Assembly (NCBI GenBank): GCA_004352715.1
Contig: SCFE01000059.1
Location: forward strand, 1,603,941 to 1,667,940
Direction: 5' to 3'
From: Hofstenia miamia
Taxonomy: Eukaryota; Xenacoelomorpha; Acoela
DNA: 64,000 nt
This document shows positions 46,826 through 60,256 of the stretch, piece after piece (position 1 is the first letter of the stretch; every line of letters begins with the position of its first letter). Under the pieces are notes generated by a model. That model was not told the DNA's origin and searched no databases. It worked only from the letters and a program-made list of their open reading frames with translations. The position numbers and the translations under genes are program-made.

Positions 46826-48720
46826 GTAGTAAGATAAGATAAGATAAGATATTCTATATTTAGAGACTTTTATTTACAATTTCAGAAACTGATAAATTCT
46901 CTAAATAGCGTCAATAATGTTCAAAAATAATAAAAAAGACATGAAATATATACATGAAAAGCGTCATTTTAGGCAACGGATATTATGGTCTTGTAGTAGT
47001 AGTATAATCAGTATTATAAAATTTGTAACCTATCCAAGCTTTTCCACAGATGAAGTTTTGCTTTAGAATTAATTCCTTAACACGTTTGCGAAAGTGTTTT
47101 ACATTTTTAATACATTTGATCTCTTGGGGAAATTCATTCTATTGCCTTATTGCATTATTTATAAAAGAATTTCGCTTTATTTTAGATTTATACTTGTTTA
47201 CAGTAAATCTTTTTGTTCTTTCGTTGATCTTGTTCGAAAATTNNNNNNNNNNNNNNNNNNNNNNNNNNNNNNNNNNNNNNNNNNNNNNNNNNNNNNNNNN
47301 NNNNNNNNNNNNNNNNNNNNNNNNNNNNNNNNNNNNNNNNNNNNNNNNNNNNNNNNNNNNNNNNNNNNNNNNNNNNNNNNNNNNNNNNNNNNNNNNNNNN
47401 NNNNNNNNNNNNNNNNNNNNNNNNNNNNNNNNNNNNNNNNNNNNNNNNNNNNNNNNNNNNNNNNNNNNNNNNNNNNNNNNNNNNNNNNNNNNNNNNNNNN
47501 NNNNNNNNNNNNNNNNNNNNNNNNNNNNNNNNNNNNNNNNNNNNNNNNNNNNNNNNNNNNNNNNNNNNNNNNNNNNNNNNNNNNNNNNNNNNNNNNNNNN
47601 NNNNNNNNNNNNNNNNNNNNNNNNNNNNNNNNNNNNNNNNNNNNNNNNNNNNNNNNNNNNNNNNNNNNNNNNNNNNNNNNNNNNNNNNNNNNNNNNNNNN
47701 NNNNNNNNNNNNNNNNNNNNNNNNNNNNNNNNNNNNNNNNNNNNNNNNNNNNNNNNNNNNNNNNNNNNNNNNNNNNNNNNNNNNNNNNNNNNNNNNNNNN
47801 NNNNNNNNNNNNNNNNNNNNNNNNNNNNNNNNNNNNNNNNNNNNNNNNNNNNNNNNNNNNNNNNNNNNNNNNNNNNNNNNNNNNNNNNNNNNNNNNNNNN
47901 NNNNNNNNNNNNNNNNNNNNNNNNNNNNNNNNNNNNNNNNNNNNNNNNNNNNNNNNNNNNNNNNNNNNNNNNNNNNNNNNNNNNNNNNNNNNNNNNNNNN
48001 NNNNNNNNNNNNNNNNNNNNNNNNNNNNNNNNNNNNNNNNNNNNNNNNNNNNNNNNNNNNNNNNNNNNNNNNNNNNNNNNNNNNNNNNNNNNNNNNNNNN
48101 NNNNNNNNNNNNNNNNNNNNNNNNNNNNNNNNNNNNNNNNNNNNNNNNNNNNNNNNNNNNNNNNNNNNNNNNNNNNNNNNNNNNNNNNNNNNNNNNNNNN
48201 NNNNNNNNNNNNNNNNNNNNNNNNNNNNNNNNNNNNNNNNNNGAAGTAACTTCGGGAATTTTGGTATTTTTTACTATTAAAATCTTTTTAGGACGATTTT
48301 TTTCAAAATTATGAGGCTTAAGTAAGCAAAATTCAGTTTTTTCGGCATTAATTCGTAATTTATGCATTGAAAAGTAATTGCATAATGATCGACAGGTTAG
48401 CTCAACTTCATTTATTGCCTTATCATCAGATTTGTCTGCATAAATACACAGGTATCATCTGCATATTGTATGAGATTGGTCTTGGTATGATACTTCATAT
48501 CATTTATATAAATATTAAATAGTAGTGGGCCTACAATAGTTCCCTGCGGTATACCATTTTTGATAGGAAGCCAATCCGAATAAACTTTATTGGCTTTTAC
48601 CCATTGAATTCTATTTGTAAATGAAATAGTAGGATTTTTCAGATTTGAGAATCTTCTTTTCAGGAACGCAGACATCTAAGTAAAATGTCGAAATTTTCAA
48701 GCATTTGATTAGGTGTAGTT
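46826..48720 (-). mobile_element. LINE, minus strand, (TTATC)n tail, interrupted by gap
   Basis: The tail is (GATAA)n on the plus strand at about 46827-46850. Beyond the gap, 48412-48675 gives ADVS-like RT residues: WLPIKNGIPQGTIVGPLLF, NIYINDMKYHTKTN and QYADDTCVFMQ. The frame ending at the gap gives MHKLRINAEKTEFCLLKPHN. The RT motifs are intact where visible. It inserted next to, or into, the 5' end of the LINE at 44893-46825. Confidence 0.87.
47243..48242. other. Assembly gap, 1000 N
   Basis: Placeholder gap inside a LINE. The long frames across it are artefacts. Confidence 0.95.
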
Positions 48721-50196
48721 AAGGAAAATATGGAATTCCAGCTTTCATTTTTCAAGCAACATCTTACTTGGGAAGGAAATTTATAGATGCAACTTCAAAG
48801 CTTTTAAGTAGAATAGAATATAAATAAAACTGCTGTTTCAGAAATAATATAATATGAAAAAATACTATGCGAGAACAGTACATTCGGTTGTACTTTTTCA
48901 TCTCCTTATCATCAAATTTGAGATTTCAATTCCTGAATAAAATAACATCTTTATTTTTAGTGCAAGCAACCGATAATTCAGTTTCTATTTGAATAATAAA
49001 ATACGGAATAATTTTTTGCAAGTCGATACAAAGCTTTAAATTCTTTTTTGTAATGTGATGTTTAAATTGTATTATTTATGACAATTCAAAAATTTTCAAA
49101 TTTAGAACCCTCAATTGCCATGTTCTGATAGTAATTTGGTGGATAGGTTTTGAGTACAAGGAATAGAACGCCCCGTTCTTTGGCATTACATCGAAATATT
49201 TGTGTAGACCAAGCTTCCAAAATACCAAAAAGTCGTTGAATTTTGAAAATTTTTCAAAGTTCCTGAATTGGACATCATTTTTTAAATGTCTTCAACCCAT
49301 ATTTTTGCTGGATTCATTAAATTTTTGCATCATTTTGTACGTTGCGAAAAATATAATTTCTTTTAACAGAGTTGCTACAGACAAGCATGGCGTTTACATT
49401 TGCTATCCTCAAAATCCCAAAAGGAAAACCAGTGCAAGACATCAGTAACCTCCTATTAAAACATTCTCAATGCAAAAGTAAGCAATCTTAAAACAAATTT
49501 CAGTAACTAGCAAAACTTTTTATATTCAATTTCATTTTATTAGAAACAATTGTAGTAATTATTCCTGACAATTCTAAATTTAAAAAAATGTTACTTAAAT
49601 TATTAAAAAACAAAAAGGAAGCCCAATTAAAAACGATCATAAAATTGTTAGGCTTATTTGTGAAGAATTCACTCTTCAATGGTTGACCTGCATGTTGCTT
49701 AATAGACGTCAGTCGTTGCAATTTGGGAGGAATATTGATATTGGATATCGAATTTCAGGATGCAAGATGTCCAATAATTGCGTCTGCTTATATTAAATAT
49801 TGTTCCTTCTGCCCAAAGCATTTTACTTGCTTTTGCCCTGGATACTTCGGAAAAAGTACTGTGCAGTCGAGTCATTTCAGTCACAGGAAGAAATGATATG
49901 AACTTATAAGAAATCAAAACAAATATATGTATTATAGGTGGCACGTAGATTAAGTAAATGCAATTATCAGCAACTGCGCTAAAATTATGGAAAGCGAATA
50001 TAACAACTAAATATAGATTGCATAAAAACTTTGATGATAAAATTATAAACACGTTGAACATTGATTCATTAAAAACGGACACAATATCTATGAAAATTTA
50101 AAACTAACTCTCAATTACAAATAAAGTGAATAATCAAAATATAATTATGCAAAATTTCTAAAGATAGACTACCAATGCATAATGAAGAAATGTGGA
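48721..50196. other. Downstream region of presenilin; no recognised gene
   Basis: AT-rich. Minus-strand frames at 49500-49721 and 49699-50082 lie past the presenilin stop and show no known domain; part may be 3'UTR. No AATAAA is visible on the minus strand within the first 100 bases after the stop. Confidence 0.4.
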
Positions 50197-50825
50197 CTAA
50201 ATAAAGACTTGGCGAAGTGTCAAATCATCAATTAGTGGTGTTAAGAAGAAGGACGTTAAAACGTAAGAGAGCAAACCCAACATAATGGAAAATGGAAGAG
50301 CAGGCAAAGCGCGGTTATGGAAAGCCAAAATGACAATGGTTAAGCACAGCCCCTAAATGTAATGCATAACAGAAAACAGTTTAAATTAATAATAAAATAT
50401 AGTGAATGCTGAGTGTGATAGAGAAATATTTTAGCGACATCGTAAAAGGTACAGGTATGTATCAATGCCTATTACCACGAAAATACATTTGCAAGGGTCA
50501 CCAGTAATAACTGCACTCAGGCAATGCCACTAGGAAAACCTCCAGCATATACTTCATTTGTCGACGGTGACACATGCGAGTAAGTTACAATGACCTGAAT
50601 CACGCAAAGTTGCTTTAATTATGTTCTTGTTAACATAATCGTTTGTATCAAAAGTGCCGAATACTTATCAAGTAAAATTTTCTATTTTAAATTGATAAAA
50701 TTTACATCTTGTGCGTGGTTTCTGTGAAATTAATTGATCATTAAATACTGTTAATTTAAAACAACAAAATTTATAAAACAAAGCAAAGGTTAATCTAAAT
50801 AGCTTCGAAATATTTGGGTTATGCA

Positions 50826-50862
<37 letters not shown>

Positions 50863-50978
50863 NNNNNNNNNNNNNNNNNNNNNNNNNNNNNNNNNNNNNN
50901 NNNNNNNNNNNNNNNNNNNNNNNNNNNNNNNNNNNNNNNNNNNNNNNNNNNNNNNNNNNNNNNNNNNNNNNNNNNNNN

Positions 50979-51014
<36 letters not shown>

Positions 51015-54000
51015 AATAAATATATTAAGCAAAACTTGTTGTTTACGGTTACATTTTCACTTGTTAAAGTATTGGATTTGGACTATTTACGTTATTGCAT
51101 TGACTTGTCTAAATGTAATGCAAAATATAACAAACAATGCATACACATGCACATATTTAATAAATGACTTTTTGAAAATTAAAAATTTAGTTTTGGTGTA
51201 TTGGGGTGCACGGTAAAATTGGGCGTGAAAAGGCTTTTTCCAAAGTGAGCCCATTAACCTGATTCCACTGCATTGACAGAAGCACATTATTAATTAAACA
51301 TCAAAAAAAATATTTTCAGTTGTATAAATATAAAATATAATATTGTGTATGTTTATTACATGTTTAGACACGTTTGAAAATTTATAATCAATGGCAAGGA
51401 CAGAGAGCGTTAATTAAAAGTAAATAGAAAAACTATTTGTAAATAAATGTGAAAACTATCTTACACAAAGAATTGCTACCAAAGAAGCAACAACTGTATT
51501 CCAATCATCACTTTGACACGCTTTTCCCACCAAAATGGAATAGAAGATGAAATCTCCGAGACCAAGTTTAACACTGTCTAAATGAAATCATAATTTTGAA
51601 TAACAATGAAAATTGAATTTATATTTCAATCATGAACCAACTTACAGAGCACCTCAAATAATTATCCAGAAAATGATTACTATTCTCAACTAAATTACCT
51701 CAATGCAATATTTTGCATGTTAAACAAAGCACAAATAATTTAATAATTGCAAAGGAAACGAAATTTCTGTGAATTTTAAAAATCACAACTCACTTTCTTC
51801 CTCGGAGGTTCTATTTGAAGCCGAAGCTGATGGTTCTTCCGGTGTTCTACTTGGTCTAATGTTAACATCTGTAAACGAACCTAAAATCATGCAAAAATCA
51901 CAAACTATAAATAGATATATCAATAAAAATATGCTCGCAATGGATACTATGGAGTTTGTATCCAGCGCATTTTTCTAATATCTAGCGAATTTTGACACTT
52001 TTAGGCAAGTGAATAGTTTTGATCAAATTAGTCTAATCTAGTCTATCCTGACAGAAACTTTCCTGGTGGGTGGTCAAACCATTTCGATTTTTCCATAAAA
52101 AAAATTAAGCAAAACATACTACACATTTGAGTGCTTTGGATACATGTTTAACAAGTATAATGCCTATAGTTTGAGAAAGGATAACGCTAGAAGCTTAAAG
52201 CTGTGCAAATACTAGCGGATGGGCTCACGCAATATCCGATGAACTATTAAAGTTAGACATCTGAAGTTTTTAATACGAATGTGGACCGTTGACTTTTAAT
52301 AGTCTCCAAAATTTCAATGGAAGAGTTAACACTTGACCTACACATGAATAAAATACAAAGATCAAGGAGAGGGAAATCCAAATTAAGTTCAATTTACAAA
52401 CGCAAATTTTTTAGTGATATATGCCTATATACTTTCTAGTTATAGTATGTTTAGACTGTATAATCAAATATTTTGTGCACTAATTGACGAAATGTTTCAA
52501 ATGTATGTATGAATTGTTTTCAACTCACTAGATTTGCATCCAGTGCGCATCTACGTAAATCCAGCGCGAATAGATGTTTGAAATTCCATAAAAGCAGCAC
52601 TACAATGCGCATTGCTTCACCATACAGACAGACTTGGGATCGACATACAAATGCAGACCCATTTAGCACAATTTTTAAACATATTTTCAATCATGTATTA
52701 GGACAGAACTCAGAATATATTTTCGTACGCCATCAGACGATAGAAATATTTTGCAGATTGAAAGTATTTCGTGTAATGAAAACAATATATTGTACAAGAT
52801 TCTTGATTACTCGCTGAGGTGGCTATTAGAAAAACGAAAATTCAGGATTGCCGCTGATTTGATTGGAAAAATATTGAAAGAATAAATCCCAAATGCAATC
52901 GGCGATAAAAGAAGCAATTAGAGACATATCAACATTGAACTTGGCAAAGGCATCCAGTGGCAGATGCAGTACTGATTCTATTTTTTTGCAATTTATTAAG
53001 GACAAAGCAAGAAGCATTATATATGGTCGCATTCATCTTAAACAAGCATTCAGTGTATTTGGCGTGTCCGGAAAGTCTTAGGAATTTCACTGTGAAGCAT
53101 TTAATGTGCGATATTTATGTATAACTGCAACTTTCAAACAATCACCAGTCGCATGATATATTGTCAACACGCACGTGCATTGAAAGATTGCATGTAGTCA
53201 TAATTTTTTAAGCGCAGCGTCATTATCTCCGAAGCTTACAAATCATAGAGCTCTACTATAGTTAGCATTCACATGAGATGGCAAATGTCACCTTGAGGTA
53301 GCAGAACCTGGAGAAACCGTAACAGGTGAAAGTTATTAAGGGGCTTCTTTGCAAAGAAAATACCAAAAAATCCTATTTTTTACAATTTTCAGAAAATAGG
53401 GTTCAGTACTCCTTTAATATGGTTTTTTCATAATCAACAAACTTCAGCAATATTTTCTTACTATAAAATTTGTAAAAATGCATTTAAAATCAATAACTTT
53501 GTCAAAATATATAAAAACTTTTCTAAAATTATTTTCCTTAATTTATCCTTCTTAAAATATCCATACTTCAGCCATTTATAATCCAATTTTTTTCATTTAT
53601 GTATCATTTTAAAGCTGGAAAAAAACTACACCTCACTTCCTGTAAATTACCAAACTGTTAAAACAAGCATTTTCATTGGCTCTTAAAAAAATAATTTCTA
53701 AATAAAATGCAATTTCAGCCAATCACAGCTCGTCTTACAAAACTGTCTGGCTTGCAAGAACAAAGACCATAGCTGAATGCATTGCACACAAACCAACACA
53801 TTTTGTTTGTGTACTGAAACTGTACTGAATTTCGCATATTTTGAAATGAAAAACGATCCCAAAAAGCAAGTTTGCAGTAAAAAAGCTAGGAGTACAAGGA
53901 AAAGATCTACAAAGAGTGTAATGAGGAGCAGAAGAAATTCAAAAAGGGTGAAAAAATGAGAGCAAGATGACACTAGTTTCTGACGATGTAGAGTCAGTAT

Positions 54001-57000
54001 CCTGTACTGGCACTATACCTACTAGTTCCACGAATTTAGAAAAGGACTATCAGGAAAGGCCTGTAGAAGAGTTTTTACCTGTCACAGCAAGTACTAATAA
54101 GCTTGGAAATGTCCCAGAAAACCAAGAATTAGATAAAAGTTTAAAAGACATTCAACTTGAAGGATATCGTGTTATGACGTCACAATTATAAGTGAACTTA
54201 TTGCTGCCCAAACAGCATGCAGTGAATGCTTCAAAAAACTTTGACTCTGACTAAAAGTGATGTAAAAAATGGATTTGTTTGTAATTTTAGTTTGATTTGT
54301 ACATCATGTGGATTTTTACATAGATTTTATTCATCTTCACGAGCCAAAGTTAATGGAATCGAAAAGAAAGGCAAGTTGCCATTTGATTTGAATGTACGTA
54401 TGGTTTTGGGTTTTCGAGACATTTTCGAAAGGTTTGTTTGCGATGAAGAAAATGTGTNNNNNNNNNNNNNNNNNNNNNATGCTTCAAAAAACTTTGACTC
54501 TGACTAAAAGTGATGTAAAAAATGGATTTGTTTGTAATTTTAGTTTGATTTGTACATCATGTGGATTTTTACATAGATTTTATTCATCTTCACGAGCCAA
54601 AGTTAATGGAATCGAAAAGAAAGGCAAGTTGCCATTTGATTTGAATGTACGTATGGTTTTGGGTTTTCGAGACATTTTCGAAAGGTTTGTTTGCGATGAA
54701 GAAAATGTGTGCTGCTCTAAATATGCCACCGCCATTATCAACCAAATCTTTTGATGAACTAAACACTAAATTGAAAGACGCAGCAGAGAGTGTTGCAGAG
54801 GAATATATGACGCAAGCAGCAACTGAATTGACCAAGGACGATAACAATTTGACAAAAAATGCATTAGACAGTGTCGCTATCTTTGACGGCACATGGCAAA
54901 AACGAGGACATTCATCTCTAATCGGCGCTGTTACGTGTATATCCCCATAAATATAGAAATTAATTGGACAAAATATTCACTAATACTTTTTTTAAAAACG
55001 AATAATTACTGATTTTACATGGGCTAAAAAATTTCAAAACTGTATAATTTTAGTGTGAAAAATCAGAAGAACATAGTTATGTACTATATTCTTCCTAATA
55101 TATTTTGTCAGATAAATGGACTCGTAACTGCAAATTGAAGGAGTTGTTCACTTAAGGGTTATAAATAGCAAGCAATTTCATGCACATGTGAATAAAATGC
55201 CAAGCACTCTTGGCAAACGAATTGACACGTAACTCAAAAGTGGTACTTACTGTTTGATTCAACCGTTGAAAAATCTTCATTCGGTGCAAGTGGCGGAGGT
55301 GTGCTTCTTTCCTCATTTGCCATGTACACCATTGCTTAAAAAACGTTTATATGTTCAATTGAAAATTAACTTACATGAATAGATAAGTGCTCGAAAAAGA
55401 GGCTCCTGACGCGTCTCAGCAATGTTCACCAGTAATCTTAGTGGACCAAATGGCATCAATACAGAAATTAAATCTAAAAGAATGTTTCACAGCTGACCTT
55501 AACATAGCTATAAATGTATATATTTTAATCAAAGCAGACGAATAAACATTTTTAAAGAATCTTACCATATACACTCATTGCAAAAAGAATAACCCAGCAA
55601 GTGTAGTTGGGGAAAATTACTATTAATTGTAATGCAAGGAAAGCGCTTGAACAGATAAGGTAAGCCTGCTGCAGGATCAGAGGACTCTTCCAGTGAATAG
55701 CTATGATTCCAAGTACACCAAAATTCCACATCAAAATGGTCATTGTGAATATGTCTACAACGATGTTCAGTTCCATGCAAATTTGACTAAACATAATTGA
55801 AACATGATTTTGTCTTCTTGTAAATAGTCAAATTGTTTTATAAAATACGAAATATCTACAGGTAGGGCTTGGTGAAAACTTAAATGTTTCAAAATTCCTT
55901 AATGTCATTCATTTAATATATGTCTCCCCTGCAATTTAATGAGCACCTTAAAATTTATTTCATTTGACATTGAAGATGTTGATGAATATGCTACAAAATC
56001 GAATACTTGATAAAACTTATAATTTATTCTATACATTTTCAACTTCCCCTTTTGAGGTATATTTTAGACTGAAACTCAACAAATTGAAAATTGTGACGAA
56101 CTGCCAAACATGGTTGTAGAAATACACATGAAGTTCATTGCAAGGCCTTGGTTTGCTAAACGCATATGATTTTAGGAGATACATATGTTGAGAGCAATAC
56201 TGATTGAAAAAGAATTTATCTTATTAAAAATAATTTTTTAAAAACCACTCACTATGCATTAAACAATCCCAGCATAAAAAGCAAGAGCACTGATGCAAAC
56301 AGCAAGTATCCATTGATGAACTAAAATATAATACTGTTAAACACAAACGAAGTAAAAATTTAAAACAGTTTAAGGAAGAATAATGAGTGAGGACTTGTTG
56401 TTTTGTGAAGATAATATTTCAATAGTTATGTTACAATGCATAGTCAAGACTGAGTCGCGAAATAAATAAGTAGTGTACTGATATTATTTATAAATATATA
56501 TGATTATTTTTGAAGATGTGCAATGCCTCTCAAATTGGCATTTTGATTGTGGATTCCTAAATATTTTTCAATGTGCTCCACATAATAAAAGAGGTTATTG
56601 ATATTTGACATCCATATTTCTGATATGAGGGTTTTCGTGTAATTTGTTTCCAGCCTTTTTTTCGAAGTTGATTTTTGGAATATCACCAAATGTGGGTCAT
56701 TCTCAGCAAGTTTTTTTAAACAAATACAGGTTTTCCATTTGAAAATGATCATTTCTCAAATGAAAATTACCTTTTCTCAAATGAATTTACCTTTTCTCAA
56801 ATGAATTTACCACTTCTCAAATGGAAATTACCAGTATATCTAATCATCTAATTAAATGCGAAATAAAATTTGAAACAAAAATATTACACCAGACATCAAG
56901 ATCAAGTTATTTAAAAATCATTGAGAGCATTTTCATAAAATCCTTGCAACCAAGTTTATAAATTAAACTTACAACTATTTAAAATTTAAAAAATTATTAT

Positions 57001-57060
57001 TGTAAAATTTAGTAAGCTTAGTGGGAATAATTTGTAAAGAACTGACGATGACTTTGTAAG

Positions 57061-57158
<98 letters not shown>

Positions 57159-60100
57159 TGTTCTTTTCAGTTTAATGGAAACATTGTTTTGATTATCCGA
57201 TTTACGTCATAATATAATTTATCCAATAAGAAATCAGTAGTTTTTGAGCAGTTCAGTTACTCTTCAAAGATGGTTGATTCATGACGCAAATATAAGAATG
57301 TCTCAAAAGAATATAAAAGTCGTATTTTAGCTGCCTGAAGATCAGAAGAAAGCATATATGCAATTTCAAAAAACTTAGGCATAAATATGGCACAGTAAAA
57401 CGCATTGCTCGGCAATATCATTCACCAGCATGAAAACGAGGTCACCATCTGTCAAAGTTAACTGATATTTACAGAGAATTTCTAAGATAGAAACTTAATG
57501 AAGATCCCAGTAAAATCCTGAAAATATTGAAGGAGAACCTATTTAATGATGTTAGTATCTTCACAATTTATCGTCATTTGACGGTATGCATTACATTCCA
57601 AAGAAACTTGTTGTTCAGCCTCAAGAACACAACAATGAATGCACAAAAGGCGTCGTCATAATTATGCTGTATGGTCAAGAGGCAATGCACGGCAAACCCA
57701 GAAAATTTATATCGACGAAATGAATGACAACATATGGATATCACGATCATTTGGCCGTTCACAGCGAGGGAAAAGGTCATTTTCATTTTAGAAATTGTCA
57801 TTTTCAAATGGGAAATCCTGTAGTTAGTAGTTTTTAAGACATAATCATGTTCTATTGTGATATTCATATATATATACAGATTTCAACTTGATTTTTCTTG
57901 AATAAAAATCAATTTCGTGGATTATTCCAAACCCTTCTCCCTTTATATACATTAACCGTATTAAATTATTCAAGTATGACCCAAGCAAAAATGTAAATAT
58001 GTCGCTTTGGAAATTGTCGGGCCACGATATTTCCGATGTCATTTTAAAGTATTAAAATCGGAATTCTTTAAAACACTTCCACTTGAATAGCTTGGTTGAT
58101 TAAAAATACTCAAAGGAAATAATCTTAAATGCATTTGAAATTAAAAAAGAATTGTTAAAATAGTTTATCAAAGATAAAATATTGCAGAAAATGCAAATAC
58201 GAAAAAAATACCTTGTAACATCGATATTTGTAGAGTAACACTAAACCGAAAGTGGCAACTGTAATAAAGAGAACCAAAGCCAATGCATTAATCACGACTT
58301 TCTTCAGAAGCGTCGATGTTGAATCCGATGAGTCTTCATTGAAAATAATATAGGGACTAAACGTTGCAATTCGCCAGTACACATTAAATTCTTATTGAAA
58401 AAGACTTAGTTATAAAAATAACGACTGTCACAGATATTAGCGAAAGAAAACTACGTGTTTCAAAGTAGGAGTATTACGACACTTACGCTTGAACAGCATT
58501 ATTTTTTTGGCCGTAGATCTTCAAGAGTTTAATGAAGAAAACCACGACGAACATGCAGATGGTGACGGGAATAAAAACCTTCACGATGTGTTGCGCTCCA
58601 TACTTCATTTCATTACGACTGATAGTTCGGGATTGTTCATTTGTTTCTGCTGGAGGTTGCCTCTAAAGGTGTAGGTATTTCAGTGCTTACGACAACACTT
58701 AAAATTCAAGAAACTTTGTGACATTTATAAGGTTCATTTTACAAATTCAAACTGCAAGATGTTCACAAAGTCGGCAAAGTTTGCTCCAACAAATTAAATT
58801 TAAATTCAAGTAAAGCGACATTACGAATACTGCGGGTCTAAAGCGAATGACAAAAAGGCGCAGAAAATCTAGAGCTATGATTACACATGTATGAATATTC
58901 ACAGAAGTTTCACACATTAATTGTTGAAATCAAGTAAAAATCTTCAAAACTAGAATAACTAATAATTTATGAATGAAACTATTGAATGCAGAAAAATGTA
59001 AAATTTTCCTAGTCCATAAAATTTCCCTAATACATAAAATAATATCATTAATGGGTAAAACTACTTGTGAGCATGCGCATAAGATTAAAAAACAGACATG
59101 CAAAATTAAGGGAATATTACCACTGTCGGTGTCGCTACTTTGTTGTCTGATAAGGGCTAAAACATCAGAAAGTTAAAAAATTGTTCAAAGGAATCGGATA
59201 ATTAATAGATATTCGAAAATCAAACCCATCTAAATGTGAAAAAATTCATAAATAGATTAAATATATATACATATATATGGGCCCTTTGTAAAAGTTGCCA
59301 TATATATGGGCCCTTTGTAACATTGCTTTTTTTCAATTTGACTCTATATTAACAGTCTGATACCCTTAAATAAAGAGTGATCTGGGTATATTATACCTAA
59401 TGTTGAGCAATGATACAAGAAAAGTTAGTTTTGTGAAAATTTAAGTAAACAAATAATCAGATTATTTTCAAAAATTACATGATTATTGTCTGTGTATCAA
59501 AATTATTTATGTAGCTAAAGTAGTAATATGCGGATTAATTAATCAGTATAGAGCAATCTAAAGCGGCTCCGAGTCGACCTTTCACAGGCCAGCAGATTTT
59601 GACGGCTTCGAGTCGACCGGATGGTCTGCAAACTTCTGACCAACCGGTTAGCCTGTTTTCATGTATTTTATGGAGGGTAGATGCCAGTACGTGGTGAAGT
59701 TATTTCCTTACGACGACTTACTGGTGTGCAACTCTGATCTGAAGTCTGTTTTTTTATGGACCCCCCATTTGTGGGTTCCTGTGGAATTTTGAATCATATA
59801 CATATATGTAGACCCGATTTGGCATTGTTGAAATAACCCACCAAGTGTTGCAACTTGCTGTTATAACACTTGCAGCTTATTGAAGTTATGTAAATTGAGT
59901 TCTTAAAATGCTTAGTTCAAATGCAGCACAAATTGAGAGGTATTTGAAGCTCAAAATCACAGTTTAATGGAAATTAATTTATTAGAAATTAAGGATTGGG
60001 ATTCTATGGGAAAACTTGATAGTGAATCCCTGAAATAAACAATTTTTAACTTATATAATATATAAATATTGTATTTTAGTACATATTAGTAAAAAAACAG

Positions 60101-60225
60101 CTCAAAAAATGCAAAAATGGTTCTGTGCGAGGAAGGGGTCTTTGTCACAATGAAAATTGAACGTTTCGGGCCCTTTGTAAATTTTGTTCAAATTATTATG
60201 TTACAAAGGGCCCATATACATATAT

Positions 60226-60256
<31 letters not shown>

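Larger units (their letters stand above)
56727..57820 (+). mobile_element. Tc1/IS630-type element in presenilin intron 3
   Basis: The ends are CAGGTTTTCCATTTGAAAAT and the inverted ATTTTCAAATGGGAAATCCTG (split by one base), flanked by TA at 56725-56726 and 57821-57822. TIR similarity extends about 50 bases. Four diverged direct repeats of TTCTCAAATGAAWTTACC lie inside the left end. The interior holds a (TA)n microsatellite and a broken transposase. Confidence 0.8.

Noticed and set aside
47050-48367. Long frames across 47.0-48.4 kb
   Set aside because: They read through the 1000-N gap; only the LINE pieces at the edges are real.
49090-49210. Minus-strand frame GVLFLVLKTYPPNYYQNMAI as presenilin TM9
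   Set aside because: Weak chance resemblance without PAL; superseded by the exon at 50197-50352.
51200-51287. Minus-strand stretch reading [19 protein letters not shown] as a possible presenilin exon 10
   Set aside because: Superficially like the TM8/PAL region, but the true exon at 50197-50352 matches far better, with correct phase, PAL motif and stop.
51340-51420. Minus-strand TLSVLAI...IIFYIY stretch as presenilin C-terminus
   Set aside because: No acceptor site precedes it, an in-frame stop lies just upstream, and it lacks PAL.
58489-58674. 61-codon plus-strand frame
   Set aside because: Antisense shadow of presenilin exon 2.
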